Below are positions 27,411 to 36,959 of a stretch of 64,000 nucleotides of DNA, piece by piece. Where the stretch lies: the NCBI RefSeq assembly GCF_024714475.1, contig NZ_JAMZMI010000005.1, positions 124,001 to 188,000 of the forward strand, read 5' to 3'. The notes beneath the pieces are model-generated. The model was not told the DNA's origin and searched no databases. It saw nothing but the letters and a program-made list of their open reading frames with translations. This DNA comes from Marinoscillum sp. MHG1-6 (GTDB lineage Bacteria > Bacteroidota > Bacteroidia > Cytophagales > Cyclobacteriaceae). The stretch's first letter is position 1, and every line of letters begins with the position of its first letter. The position numbers and the translations under genes were made by a program.

Positions 27411-28109
27411 TTATTTATCTAGCTCTGCCAATTCATCTTTTAACACCTGGAAATCAGGAGTTAGCTCAAGTGCTTTTTTATAGTATTCTTTCGCTTTATC
27501 GACATTGCCCTGATCCTGCTGGATCATACCTTTCAAACGATAAGCACATGTAGTTAAAGGAACTTCCTGTTGCTCTTTTTGGGTCTTTGGAAATATCAAC
27601 ATTACCTCAGCAGCTTTAGGGTTTTCGATGATTACGTCCACATTAACATTACTCTCGTCATATCGCTTAGCGTTCTTTTGCAAAAAGGCCAATTTGTAAA
27701 GCGTCCCTAAATCGTTGTTGTGCAGGTACAATTTCTCATAGTAGTAAATGGCCTTAGGCAATACACTTAATCGCTCAAAACTTAATGCAGCGATTTCCAC
27801 CGCAAATTTGTCCTTAGGATCAATCTCCACCACATCCTGAGCAATCAAAGCCGCAGAAGCCATTTGATTGTAATCATAATACCATAATGCTAATGAATCC
27901 AGTAAACTGGTATTTCCGGGGCTATACGAGATCAAATTATAAAGCGCCATTCGCGCCATGGCCGGATCATTATAATCCTTGGCCATTTGATACATGTAAG
28001 CCAGTCTACTAAATTCAAACGGAACCGAATCCTGTTCTTGCATGGCCTCCTGTGCTCTCAGACCGAAAGCCAGCAGTACAACCACAATAAATGCATAATA
28101 TTTTTTCAT
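27411..28109 (-). CDS. Secreted tetratricopeptide-repeat protein
   Basis: The 232-residue protein has a Sec signal peptide (MKKYYAFIVVVLLAFGLRAQ). TPR units follow: YQMAKDYNDPAMARMALYNL, LALWYYDYNQMASAALIAQD, KAIYYYEKLYLHNNDLGTLY and the clear C-terminal DKAKEYYKKALELTPDFQVL. TPR proteins act as scaffolds; a periplasmic partner is expected but not encoded nearby. It lies 40 bp after the CCA-adding enzyme start region on the same strand order and may be read through from it. Confidence 0.82.
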   Translation of the reverse strand: MKKYYAFIVVVLLAFGLRAQEAMQEQDSVPFEFSRLAYMYQMAKDYNDPAMARMALYNLISYSPGNTSLLDSLALWYYDYNQMASAALIAQDVVEIDPKDKFAVEIAALSFERLSVLPKAIYYYEKLYLHNNDLGTLYKLAFLQKNAKRYDESNVNVDVIIENPKAAEVMLIFPKTQKEQQEVPLTTCAYRLKGMIQQDQGNVDKAKEYYKKALELTPDFQVLKDELAELDK

Positions 28110-28149
28110 ACTTGTTTATTATTCAAATCTAAGGCTGCAAAAATAGAAA

Positions 28150-29583
28150 TTACTTTGATATCGCGGTCAAACCTTTGGATAGACCCAACGAAAGCATCAA
28201 TGAACGGGCCTCTTCATAGTTGTTGTGAATTGTGCCTTCTAGTACGGCCTCCTTAATGGCATTCTTAATCTCACCTACTACAGGTGATGGAGAGATCCCA
28301 AATGTCTCGATAATCTCCTCCCCGCTGATTGGTGGCTGGAAATTTCGAACATGGTCGCGCTCCTCCACTTCTTTGATCTTCGCTTCCACCTTAATGAAGT
28401 TAGCCAGGTACCTTCTCACTTTGTTAGGGTTCTTGGATGTGATGTCAGCCTTGCAAAGCTTCATTAAATCATTGATATCATCACCTGCCTCATAAAGCAA
28501 CCTCCTTATCGCCGAATCAGTCACTTCTTCATTGACCAAAGCAATTGGTCTTAAGTGAAGTCTTACGAGTTTTTGAACATATTTCATCTTCTCGTTCAGA
28601 GGAAGCTTGAGCTTGCCAAATATCTTAGGAACCCACCGGGCCCCAAGGTCTTCATGACCATGAAAGGTCCAGCCAGTTCCTTCAGAAAACCTTTGGGTTG
28701 CCGGCTTTGCGATATCATGCAAAATGGCTGACCACCTTAACCATAGATCATCAGTTACCTCACTGATGTTATCCAGTACCTCGAGCGTATGATAAAAATT
28801 GTCTTTGTGGGACATCCCCTTGATCACTTTTACCCCATGCAGTTTTTGCATCTCAGGGAAAATCATTTTCAATATCCCGGAAGTAAAAAGCAATTTGAAC
28901 CCATAGGAAGGTTTTTTGGACAAGATGATTTTGTTTAACTCATCAGAGATACGTTCCTGTGAGATAATCTCCAGTCGTTCCTTATTATCCTCAATAGCCT
29001 GCCAGGTCTCAGGCTCAATATCGAACCCCAGTTGCGATGCAAAGCGTATCGCTCTCATGATCCTTAATGGATCGTCTGAAAAGGTAATTCCAGGCTCCAG
29101 GGGGGTCTTGATAAGTTTTTCCTCCAGATGCTCAATTCCACCAAACGGATCGATCAACTCTCCAAAATTCTCTGCATTCAAACTAATAGCCAGCGCATTG
29201 ATCGTAAAATCCCGACGATTCTGGTCATCTTCAAGTGTCCCATCCTCTACTATCGGCTTCCTGCTGTCAGCACGATAAGATTCCTTGCGTGCCCCCACAA
29301 ACTCCAGTTCCCAATCCCCATATTTGATCGCGGCCGTTCCAAAACGCTTATAAACTGCCAGGCTGGCTCCTTTTCCAATCTTATCACTCACTGCTTTCGC
29401 CAGACCAATCCCACTTCCAACGCAGACTACATCAATATCCTTACTTTCTCGCTCCAGCAAAAGGTCTCTCACAAACCCGCCAACTACGTAGGTATCCACC
29501 CCTATTTCTTTTGCTACCTCCGAGACCAACACTAAAGAAGGAATGCTTCGTACCCTTTCACCAAATTCGATATCTGTAATCAT
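28150..29583 (-). CDS. cca: CCA tRNA nucleotidyltransferase with HD domain
   Basis: The 477-residue protein carries the class II nucleotidyltransferase head: VVGGFVRDLLLERESKDIDV contains the GG motif and the catalytic D-x-D. RRDFTINALAISL and DDPLRIMRAIRFASQLGFDI are the classic poly(A) polymerase/CCA-adding blocks. An HD phosphohydrolase domain follows (HTLEVLDNI, WSAILHDIAKP, HGHEDLGARW). It adds or repairs the 3' CCA of tRNAs. The HD part may give 2',3'-cyclic phosphodiesterase activity, as in some homologues (inference). ATG start; single-gene unit or leading the TPR gene. Confidence 0.93.
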   Translation of the reverse strand: MITDIEFGERVRSIPSLVLVSEVAKEIGVDTYVVGGFVRDLLLERESKDIDVVCVGSGIGLAKAVSDKIGKGASLAVYKRFGTAAIKYGDWELEFVGARKESYRADSRKPIVEDGTLEDDQNRRDFTINALAISLNAENFGELIDPFGGIEHLEEKLIKTPLEPGITFSDDPLRIMRAIRFASQLGFDIEPETWQAIEDNKERLEIISQERISDELNKIILSKKPSYGFKLLFTSGILKMIFPEMQKLHGVKVIKGMSHKDNFYHTLEVLDNISEVTDDLWLRWSAILHDIAKPATQRFSEGTGWTFHGHEDLGARWVPKIFGKLKLPLNEKMKYVQKLVRLHLRPIALVNEEVTDSAIRRLLYEAGDDINDLMKLCKADITSKNPNKVRRYLANFIKVEAKIKEVEERDHVRNFQPPISGEEIIETFGISPSPVVGEIKNAIKEAVLEGTIHNNYEEARSLMLSLGLSKGLTAISK

Positions 29584-29686
29584 TAAGGCAAAATTAAAAA
29601 GTACAGGGCAATATTGCCCCTTTAATCACACCTATCACTAAACGACTATTTACCCGCTCACTTTTCATTTCCTTAGTCACCTTTAA

Positions 29687-31771
<2,085 letters not shown>

Positions 31772-31774
31772 CCT

Positions 31775-32287
31775 ATGCTAAAGCAGTATGTAATAAACTA
31801 TAAGACACAGCGGCAGGAAAAACGTCGTGATCATAGCAATCATACCAGCTTTGCAAAAGCTAAAAAGATTGGATTACTATTTACCGAACTACCGCAAACG
31901 GATATTGAAAATATCCAGAAAATCATCAGTGATTTAAATGCTGAAGGTAAAGAAATCAGTACTTTAGCGTTTTGTAAGAGCAAGGAAAAAAGTTCTCAGG
32001 AATTTCCGCTTTTTGACACCAAAGACATCAGTGCTTTTGGCCAGATCCAATCGGAAGAATTAACATCTTTCATCGATGATGATTTTGATTTTTTGATTTG
32101 TCTTGACAATAAAAAAAATTATCTGGTTCAGTATGTGATGGCACATACGAAAGCCAAATGCCGAGTTGGTTTTTATAAAGCTGACCATTTTCACCAATTC
32201 GAAATGATCATTCAGGGAAATGATGAGGGGAAAGCTGGTAGTGAGGATATCCTGAGATATTTAAAAATGATCCGAAGTAATGATTAA
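31775..32287 (+). CDS. DUF6913-type conserved hypothetical protein
   Basis: The 170-residue cytosolic protein begins with a basic helix (VINYKTQRQEKRRDHSNHTS). It continues as an alpha/beta domain: AKKIGLLFTELPQTDIENIQ, ISTLAFCKSKEKSS, then DDFDFLICLDNKKNYLVQYV and AKCRVGFYK. This matches the Bacteroidota-specific family found between ligA and dapA in many genomes. Function is unknown. The late segment looks like a nucleotide- or sugar-binding Rossmann-like fold, but no catalytic motif is recognised. The last eight bases overlap the dapA start, implying coupling. Confidence 0.85.
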   Translation: MLKQYVINYKTQRQEKRRDHSNHTSFAKAKKIGLLFTELPQTDIENIQKIISDLNAEGKEISTLAFCKSKEKSSQEFPLFDTKDISAFGQIQSEELTSFIDDDFDFLICLDNKKNYLVQYVMAHTKAKCRVGFYKADHFHQFEMIIQGNDEGKAGSEDILRYLKMIRSND

Positions 32288-33152
32288 TGAGAGATTAACG
32301 GGTACGGGAGTTGCACTGGTGACCCCTTTCAATGAAAAGCTTGAAGTTGATTATGCAGCCCTGAAAAAGTTGCTTGAGCACATAAGTAATGGAGAGGCGG
32401 AATACCTGGTTATACTGGGAACAACAGGAGAATCAGCGACCATCGCACCGGAGGAAAGGTTTAAGATTATTGAGTTCGTTGTCGAAAACAACCCAAAGCA
32501 GCTTCCTTTGGTATTGGGGTATGGAAGTAATAATACCACTACCATAAAAAGCGCACTTCAGCAGTTTAAGGACTACCCTTTTGATGCATTGTTAAGTGTT
32601 AGCCCGTATTACAACAGACCTTCCCAAAAAGGCATTATAAGACATTATCAGGAAATAGCGGATGTAAGTCCATTCCCGGTAATATTGTACAATGTGCCAC
32701 CAAGAACAGGGTCTAACCTGGAAGCGGCTACCACAATAGAACTCGCTAAACATCCTCGAATCATTGGCACCAAAGAGGCTGCCGGTGATTTGGTGCAATG
32801 CTCTGAAATCATTGCCAATACCGATGATGATTTCCTAATGATCTCCGGTGAGGATGCATTAACGCTACCAATGATCTCATTGGGTGGAAATGGCGCAATA
32901 TCAGTTATTGCAAACCTTCAGCCATTTGAATTCAGTGAAATGGTGAGGTTGGCACTAAAGGGAGACTATAAAGGAGCCAGCAAACTCCACTTTGCTTTAT
33001 TAGAAGGATATGAACTGGTTTCAGCAGAAGGAAACCCGGTTTCTTTGAAAACTGGCTTGGAAGCCGCAAACATTATGAACAGGCGCGTACGTATGCCGCT
33101 TTTTGAAGGTTCGGATGACTTGAAGAACAGGTTTATTGACTACTTGAAATAA
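32280..33152 (+). CDS. dapA: 4-hydroxy-tetrahydrodipicolinate synthase
   Basis: The 290-residue TIM-barrel enzyme starts MINERLTGTGVALVTPFNEK. Family markers are ILGTTGESATI (substrate carboxylate site), SVSPYYNRPSQKGIIRHYQE with the catalytic tyrosine, ILYNVPPRTG, and the Schiff-base lysine in IIGTKEAAGDL near residue 163. It condenses pyruvate with aspartate semialdehyde, the first step of the lysine/diaminopimelate branch. Length and motifs are typical. It is the last gene of the ligA-DUF6913-dapA run. Confidence 0.96.
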   Translation: MINERLTGTGVALVTPFNEKLEVDYAALKKLLEHISNGEAEYLVILGTTGESATIAPEERFKIIEFVVENNPKQLPLVLGYGSNNTTTIKSALQQFKDYPFDALLSVSPYYNRPSQKGIIRHYQEIADVSPFPVILYNVPPRTGSNLEAATTIELAKHPRIIGTKEAAGDLVQCSEIIANTDDDFLMISGEDALTLPMISLGGNGAISVIANLQPFEFSEMVRLALKGDYKGASKLHFALLEGYELVSAEGNPVSLKTGLEAANIMNRRVRMPLFEGSDDLKNRFIDYLK

Positions 33153-33240
33153 AATAGATCAGTCCAGAAAGTTGTGGATGCCATTGGTATAACAACATTC
33201 TAAACTAAAGGGATATTACTAATCGAGAGAGAACCGGTTT

Positions 33241-33430
33241 GCGGGGGGATTATCCAAGGCCAGTGTAAACTATTTTGATGTTAGAGCATTATTCAACAGA
33301 TGTTTAAGCGATGTTGTCAAAATAGTTTTTGGCCTGCGACCGGCTAGGTTGGTCTCCTTTTCCTTTGCCCGATCCGCGGCTGCGGTCATTTTCTTTTAGA
33401 TACCCGCTCCGGGAGCAAAAGAAAATGAGG
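33241..33430. repeat. Dispersed intergenic repeat, copy A
   Basis: Blocks shared with 43262-43410 are TCCAAGG, GTCAAAATAGTTTTTGGC and a terminal hairpin CATTTTCTTTT...AAAAGAAAATG. Order and spacing are similar, although copy A has a longer middle and a 17-base loop in the hairpin. It is non-coding and lies downstream of dapA. Confidence 0.7.
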
Positions 33431-33544
33431 TTAATCATTTGATTGAAATGGGGTCTAGCCTTGATGCGCCAACATTTCACAAGACATATGTCAATCTCTA
33501 AGAGATTTGTTGCTTGATCCAAAGACAGTTAAAAAATATAAGAC

Positions 33545-33579
33545 AAAAAAAAGACAGCTTTTAAAAGCTGTCTTTTTTT
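33545..33579. terminator. Bidirectional terminator after the H1-like gene
   Basis: An almost perfect palindrome with flanking A and T runs: AAGACAGCTTTT and AAAAGCTGTCTT, extended by seven A:T pairs. It lies 21 bp past the stop of the H1-like gene and can stop transcription from either side. Confidence 0.88.
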
Positions 33580-33600
33580 ATTCATCAACAAGGAAGCAAA

Positions 33601-33777
33601 TTATCCTTGGTTTTTAATCTCTTGAACTTCAACTCTGATCTCTTGAGATAGATTTTTTAGCTCTTGCATTCCCTTTCTTACTCTTGTTCCTGCAGCAGCG
33701 TTTCCTTTGTCATAGAACTTGCTGAAATCACCCTCTAGAGATGTTAATAACTCTTGAAGTTGCTCGAATCTTTTCAT
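33601..33777 (-). CDS. Histone H1-like (Hc1-type) small basic protein
   Basis: This 58-residue frame starts at the ATG at 33775-33777 (MKRFEQLQELLTSLEGDFSK) and ends at the TAA at 33601-33603. Its sequence includes FYDKGNAAAGTRVRKGMQEL and EIRVEVQEIKNQG. It matches the short histone H1-like family conserved in Bacteroidota, related to the N-terminal part of chlamydial Hc1. Unlike Hc1 it lacks the Lys/Ala-rich tail. It is mostly alpha-helical, and DNA binding or nucleoid compaction is inferred from the family. A strong terminator follows; the SPT-like gene stops 86 bp upstream on the same strand. Confidence 0.85.
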   Translation of the reverse strand: MKRFEQLQELLTSLEGDFSKFYDKGNAAAGTRVRKGMQELKNLSQEIRVEVQEIKNQG

Positions 33778-33863
33778 ATTGATGATCTTTAAGGTTACTG
33801 ATAATTATTCGTTGAGCAATTTATACAAAATGTTCAAAAATCAAGCTTTAATGTAGAAAAAAG

Positions 33864-35120
33864 CTATATCTGAGTTAAAGATGCTCCTTCTACCCCTGCT
33901 CTTTGATACACACCGTCATCGAGTTTGCTCTTAACTACCTCGAATGCGGTTAATGTTTCTTTCACATCATCTAACGAATGAGATGCTGTCGGTATTATTC
34001 TTAAGATGATAGTTCCTTTAGGAACAACAGGATAAACCACTACCGAACAGAAAATACTATGCTCCAAACGAAGATCCTTCACAAGATTCACAGCCTCCAT
34101 CACTTCACCATTCATTACAACCGGTGTTACAGGTGATTGTGTAGTTCCAATATTATAACCGTTGTCTCTGTATCCGTTTTGAATAGCATTTACAATGGTC
34201 CAAAGCTTATCCTTATGCTCTGTACTGTTTCTGATCAACTCCAATCGCTTCAATAAACCTTTAACCAGAGCCAGAGGAAGGGATTTAGCAAAGATCTGAG
34301 ACCTTACATTGTACTTAATAACATCTATGATCTTGGCATCACCCGCGATAAACGCACCGATACTAGCCATTGATTTCGCAAAAGTTGAGAAGTAGATATC
34401 AATCTCATCCTGTACACCATAATGCTCTCCAACACCAGCGCCAGTAGCACCCATCGTTCCAAAACCATGAGCATCATCTACCATCAGACGGAATTCATAT
34501 TTCTTCTTCAGTTCGACGATATCTTTCAGATTACCAAGGTTACCGGACATTCCGAAAACTCCTTCAGTGATTACAAGGATACCCCCGCCAGACTCTTTCG
34601 TCAACCTTTCAGCTCTTTGAAGTTGCTTTTCAAGGTTGTCCATATCATTATGGGTATATACAAATCTTTTACCCATATGTAATCTTACACCGTCAATAAT
34701 ACATGCGTGAGATTCCGCATCGTATACGATTACGTCTTTACGGTCAACTAACGCGTCAATTACTGACAATACACCCTGATAACCAAAGTTCAGCAACATA
34801 CCTGCCTGCTTACCTACAAACTCAGCAAGCTCGCTCTCCAACTGCTCATGAAACTTGGTGTTACCAGTCATCATTCTTGCTCCCATCGGGTAACCGAGGC
34901 CATGCTCAGCAGCTGCATCTGCATCAGCCTTTCGCACTTCCGGGTGATTAGCTAAACCAAGGTAGTTGTTCAAACTCCACGTTAATACTGTTCTTCCCTT
35001 GAATTGCATCCTTGGAGCAATTTCTCCTTCCAACTTAGGGAACATGTAGAAATTGTCATCAAAATAGGAATGCTGACCAAGTGGTCCCCTATCCTGAAGT
35101 AATTTTTCGAATAAATCCAT
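33864..35120 (-). CDS. Serine palmitoyltransferase-like alpha-oxoamine synthase
   Basis: The 418-residue PLP enzyme belongs to the alpha-oxoamine synthase group. Seen are LTWSLNNYLGLANHPEVRKA, then GYPMGARMMTGN, MVDDAHGFGTMGATG (PLP aspartate and histidine) and the Schiff-base lysine in YFSTFAKSMASIGAFIAGD. The FAKS form is typical of bacterial serine palmitoyltransferase rather than KBL or BioF. In Bacteroidota these enzymes condense an acyl-CoA or acyl-ACP with serine for sphingolipids, or with cysteate for sulfonolipids (capnine). Which amino acid is used cannot be decided from sequence alone. The gene stands alone. Confidence 0.85.
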   Translation of the reverse strand: MDLFEKLLQDRGPLGQHSYFDDNFYMFPKLEGEIAPRMQFKGRTVLTWSLNNYLGLANHPEVRKADADAAAEHGLGYPMGARMMTGNTKFHEQLESELAEFVGKQAGMLLNFGYQGVLSVIDALVDRKDVIVYDAESHACIIDGVRLHMGKRFVYTHNDMDNLEKQLQRAERLTKESGGGILVITEGVFGMSGNLGNLKDIVELKKKYEFRLMVDDAHGFGTMGATGAGVGEHYGVQDEIDIYFSTFAKSMASIGAFIAGDAKIIDVIKYNVRSQIFAKSLPLALVKGLLKRLELIRNSTEHKDKLWTIVNAIQNGYRDNGYNIGTTQSPVTPVVMNGEVMEAVNLVKDLRLEHSIFCSVVVYPVVPKGTIILRIIPTASHSLDDVKETLTAFEVVKSKLDDGVYQRAGVEGASLTQI

Positions 35121-35157
35121 TTACGAATTGTTAAATAACCGTGTAAAAAACGAGCTA

Positions 35158-35165
35158 CAAATCTA
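35158..35165 (-). promoter_or_regulatory. Candidate -7 box (TAnnTTTG) of the SPT-like gene
   Basis: On the minus strand TAGATTTG lies 38 bases before the ATG. A TTC triplet 22 bases further upstream could serve as a weak -33 element. Confidence 0.4.
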
Positions 35166-35358
35166 ACATTAAATTAAATATCCCATTGAAAAGATGGATC
35201 AATTTCAAGGAATACAATCTTATTTTCACAATGAATTAAGCAACCTTCTAATTTGCGATACTTTTGTGGTCCGGGCTGGCCTGCCAATATTGTGGGCAAT
35301 GCCTGAGCAAAAGTTGAAATGATTATTAAGGTAATATTATCCTATAAAACAGGTATCG

Positions 35359-35946
35359 ATGAATTCTATGCACCATCTTATTCTCGCTTCTAATAGCCCC
35401 AGAAGAAAGGAACTGCTTCAAAAGGCCGGTTACCAGTTTCAGGTGGTTACTTATGATCTTGAAGAACATTTTGATGACCGAATGCCTGCCCACCAGGTTG
35501 CAGAGTTTTTAGCCATAGAGAAAAATGCTTTCTACCGAAAAAAACTCGAAAACCAGGTCGTGATTACTGCTGATACGACCGTGGTGATGGGTGATACTGT
35601 TTTTAACAAACCCAAGGATATGCTCGAAGCCCTGGAAATGCTGAGGTCATTTTCAGGTAAGACTCACCAGGTGATCACCGGGATATGCGTTTCAAGCCTG
35701 AAAAAAGTAAAATCGCTTTCAGTCATAACTGAGGTGACTTTTTCTGATATGTCTAAGTCAGAAATGGAACACTATATCTGCGAATATCAACCCATGGACA
35801 AAGCGGGCTCCTATGGTATTCAGGAATGGATTGGATTAACCAAAATTGACAAAATCAACGGTTCATATACCAATGTTGTCGGACTCCCAATGAAAGAGCT
35901 CTACGATCTTCTTAAGTACGATTTTGGAATAAGTCCATTGGACTAA
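35359..35946 (+). CDS. maf: Maf-family nucleotide pyrophosphatase
   Basis: The 195-residue protein begins with HLILASNSPRRKELLQKAGY, the Maf signature including the SxRR phosphate-binding loop. TADTTVVMGDTVFNKPKD supplies the catalytic aspartate region, and DKAGSYGIQEWIGLTKIDKI the C-terminal block. Maf enzymes hydrolyse dTTP/UTP or m7GTP and related nucleotides, removing modified precursors. An internal ATG three codons in is an equally good start. It is convergent with thymidylate synthase, with no gap between the stops. Confidence 0.93.
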   Translation: MNSMHHLILASNSPRRKELLQKAGYQFQVVTYDLEEHFDDRMPAHQVAEFLAIEKNAFYRKKLENQVVITADTTVVMGDTVFNKPKDMLEALEMLRSFSGKTHQVITGICVSSLKKVKSLSVITEVTFSDMSKSEMEHYICEYQPMDKAGSYGIQEWIGLTKIDKINGSYTNVVGLPMKELYDLLKYDFGISPLD

Positions 35947-36849
35947 TTATACAGCGACCTCTGCCTTAATCGGAGGATATGGATCATAATTCTCAAGCGT
36001 GAAGTCTTCAAACTTGAATGAGAAGATATCCTTCACTTCAGGGTTTATATTCATAGATGGCAATGGACGTGGCTCACGCGTCAATTGCAACTCTGCCTGC
36101 TCAAAATGATTAGAATACAAATGCGCATCACCCAAAGTGTGGACAAAATCACCATATCCGAGACCGCATACTTGTGCAATCATCATGGTGAGCAAGGCGT
36201 ACGAAGCGATGTTAAAAGGAACTCCTAAAAACACATCAGCACTTCGCTGATAAAGTTGGCAGGACAGCTTGCCATCTGCCACATAAAATTGGAACAAGCT
36301 ATGGCAAGGCGGAAGCCCTGACTTGGCCATGACCGGTACATCTTTCGGATTCCATGCAGAAACCAGCAGTCTTCTGGAGTCCGGTTTTGACTTGATGTCC
36401 TCGATTAACTGAGTGATTTGATCCACGCCCTCAAAATCTCTCCATTGCTTTCCGTAAACAGGCCCTAATTCTCCCCATTTCGCAGCGAAAGCCTCATCTT
36501 CTTTGATCTTCTCTTTAAAGGAGGTTAACTCCGCCTTCCACTCCTCCGAATATTTAGGCAGCTTATCCACCAGTCCACTTTCATTCAGGTAGTTTTGAAA
36601 AGGCCATTCATTCCATATATTCACTCCATTCTGAACAAGGTACCTAATATTGGTATCACCCTGCAAAAACCAAAGAAGTTCATGAATAATAGACTTTAGA
36701 TGCGTTTTTTTAGTTGTGACCAATGGAAAACCTTCCGATAGATCGAACCTCATTTGATAGCCAAAAACGCTCTTGGTTCCGGTTCCGGTACGATCACTTT
36801 TCACCGTTCCTTCATCCAGTATATGTTGCATCAAATCGAGGTATTGCTT
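35947..36849 (-). CDS. thyA: Thymidylate synthase
   Basis: Starting at the ATG at 36847-36849 ([20 protein letters not shown]) gives 300 residues and matches the family N-terminus; the longer frame starts with TTG. Motifs are [42 protein letters not shown], the catalytic cysteine in [14 protein letters not shown] and FNIASYALL. It converts dUMP to dTMP with methylenetetrahydrofolate. It is longer than the 264-residue E. coli enzyme because of an insert around residues 85-125 ([20 protein letters not shown]), which is common in this clade. No folA gene is adjacent. Confidence 0.95.
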   Translation of the reverse strand, partial: KQYLDLMQHILDEGTVKSDRTGTGTKSVFGYQMRFDLSEGFPLVTTKKTHLKSIIHELLWFLQGDTNIRYLVQNGVNIWNEWPFQNYLNESGLVDKLPKYSEEWKAELTSFKEKIKEDEAFAAKWGELGPVYGKQWRDFEGVDQITQLIEDIKSKPDSRRLLVSAWNPKDVPVMAKSGLPPCHSLFQFYVADGKLSCQLYQRSADVFLGVPFNIASYALLTMMIAQVCGLGYGDFVHTLGDAHLYSNHFEQAELQLTREPRPLPSMNINPEVKDIFSFKFEDFTLENYDPYPPIKAEVAV

Positions 36850-36959
36850 CATCTTCGTCTTTTCTAATATTAGTATTGCTAAATTAACCAAAAGACGAAA
36901 TTCTGAAGGGACCTATTCACAAGTATTGCCAAAAACTCTCTTCTATCCGGTTCAGAAGG

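Larger units (their letters stand above)
33153..33600. other. Gene-free region between dapA and the H1-like gene
   Basis: This stretch has no convincing gene. It contains the dispersed repeat at 33241-33430 and the bidirectional terminator at 33545-33579. A short open frame on the minus strand lies wholly within the repeat and is not a supported gene. Confidence 0.6.

Noticed and set aside
33304-33522. 72-codon minus-strand open frame
   Set aside because: It lies inside copy A of the same dispersed repeat and has no family resemblance.
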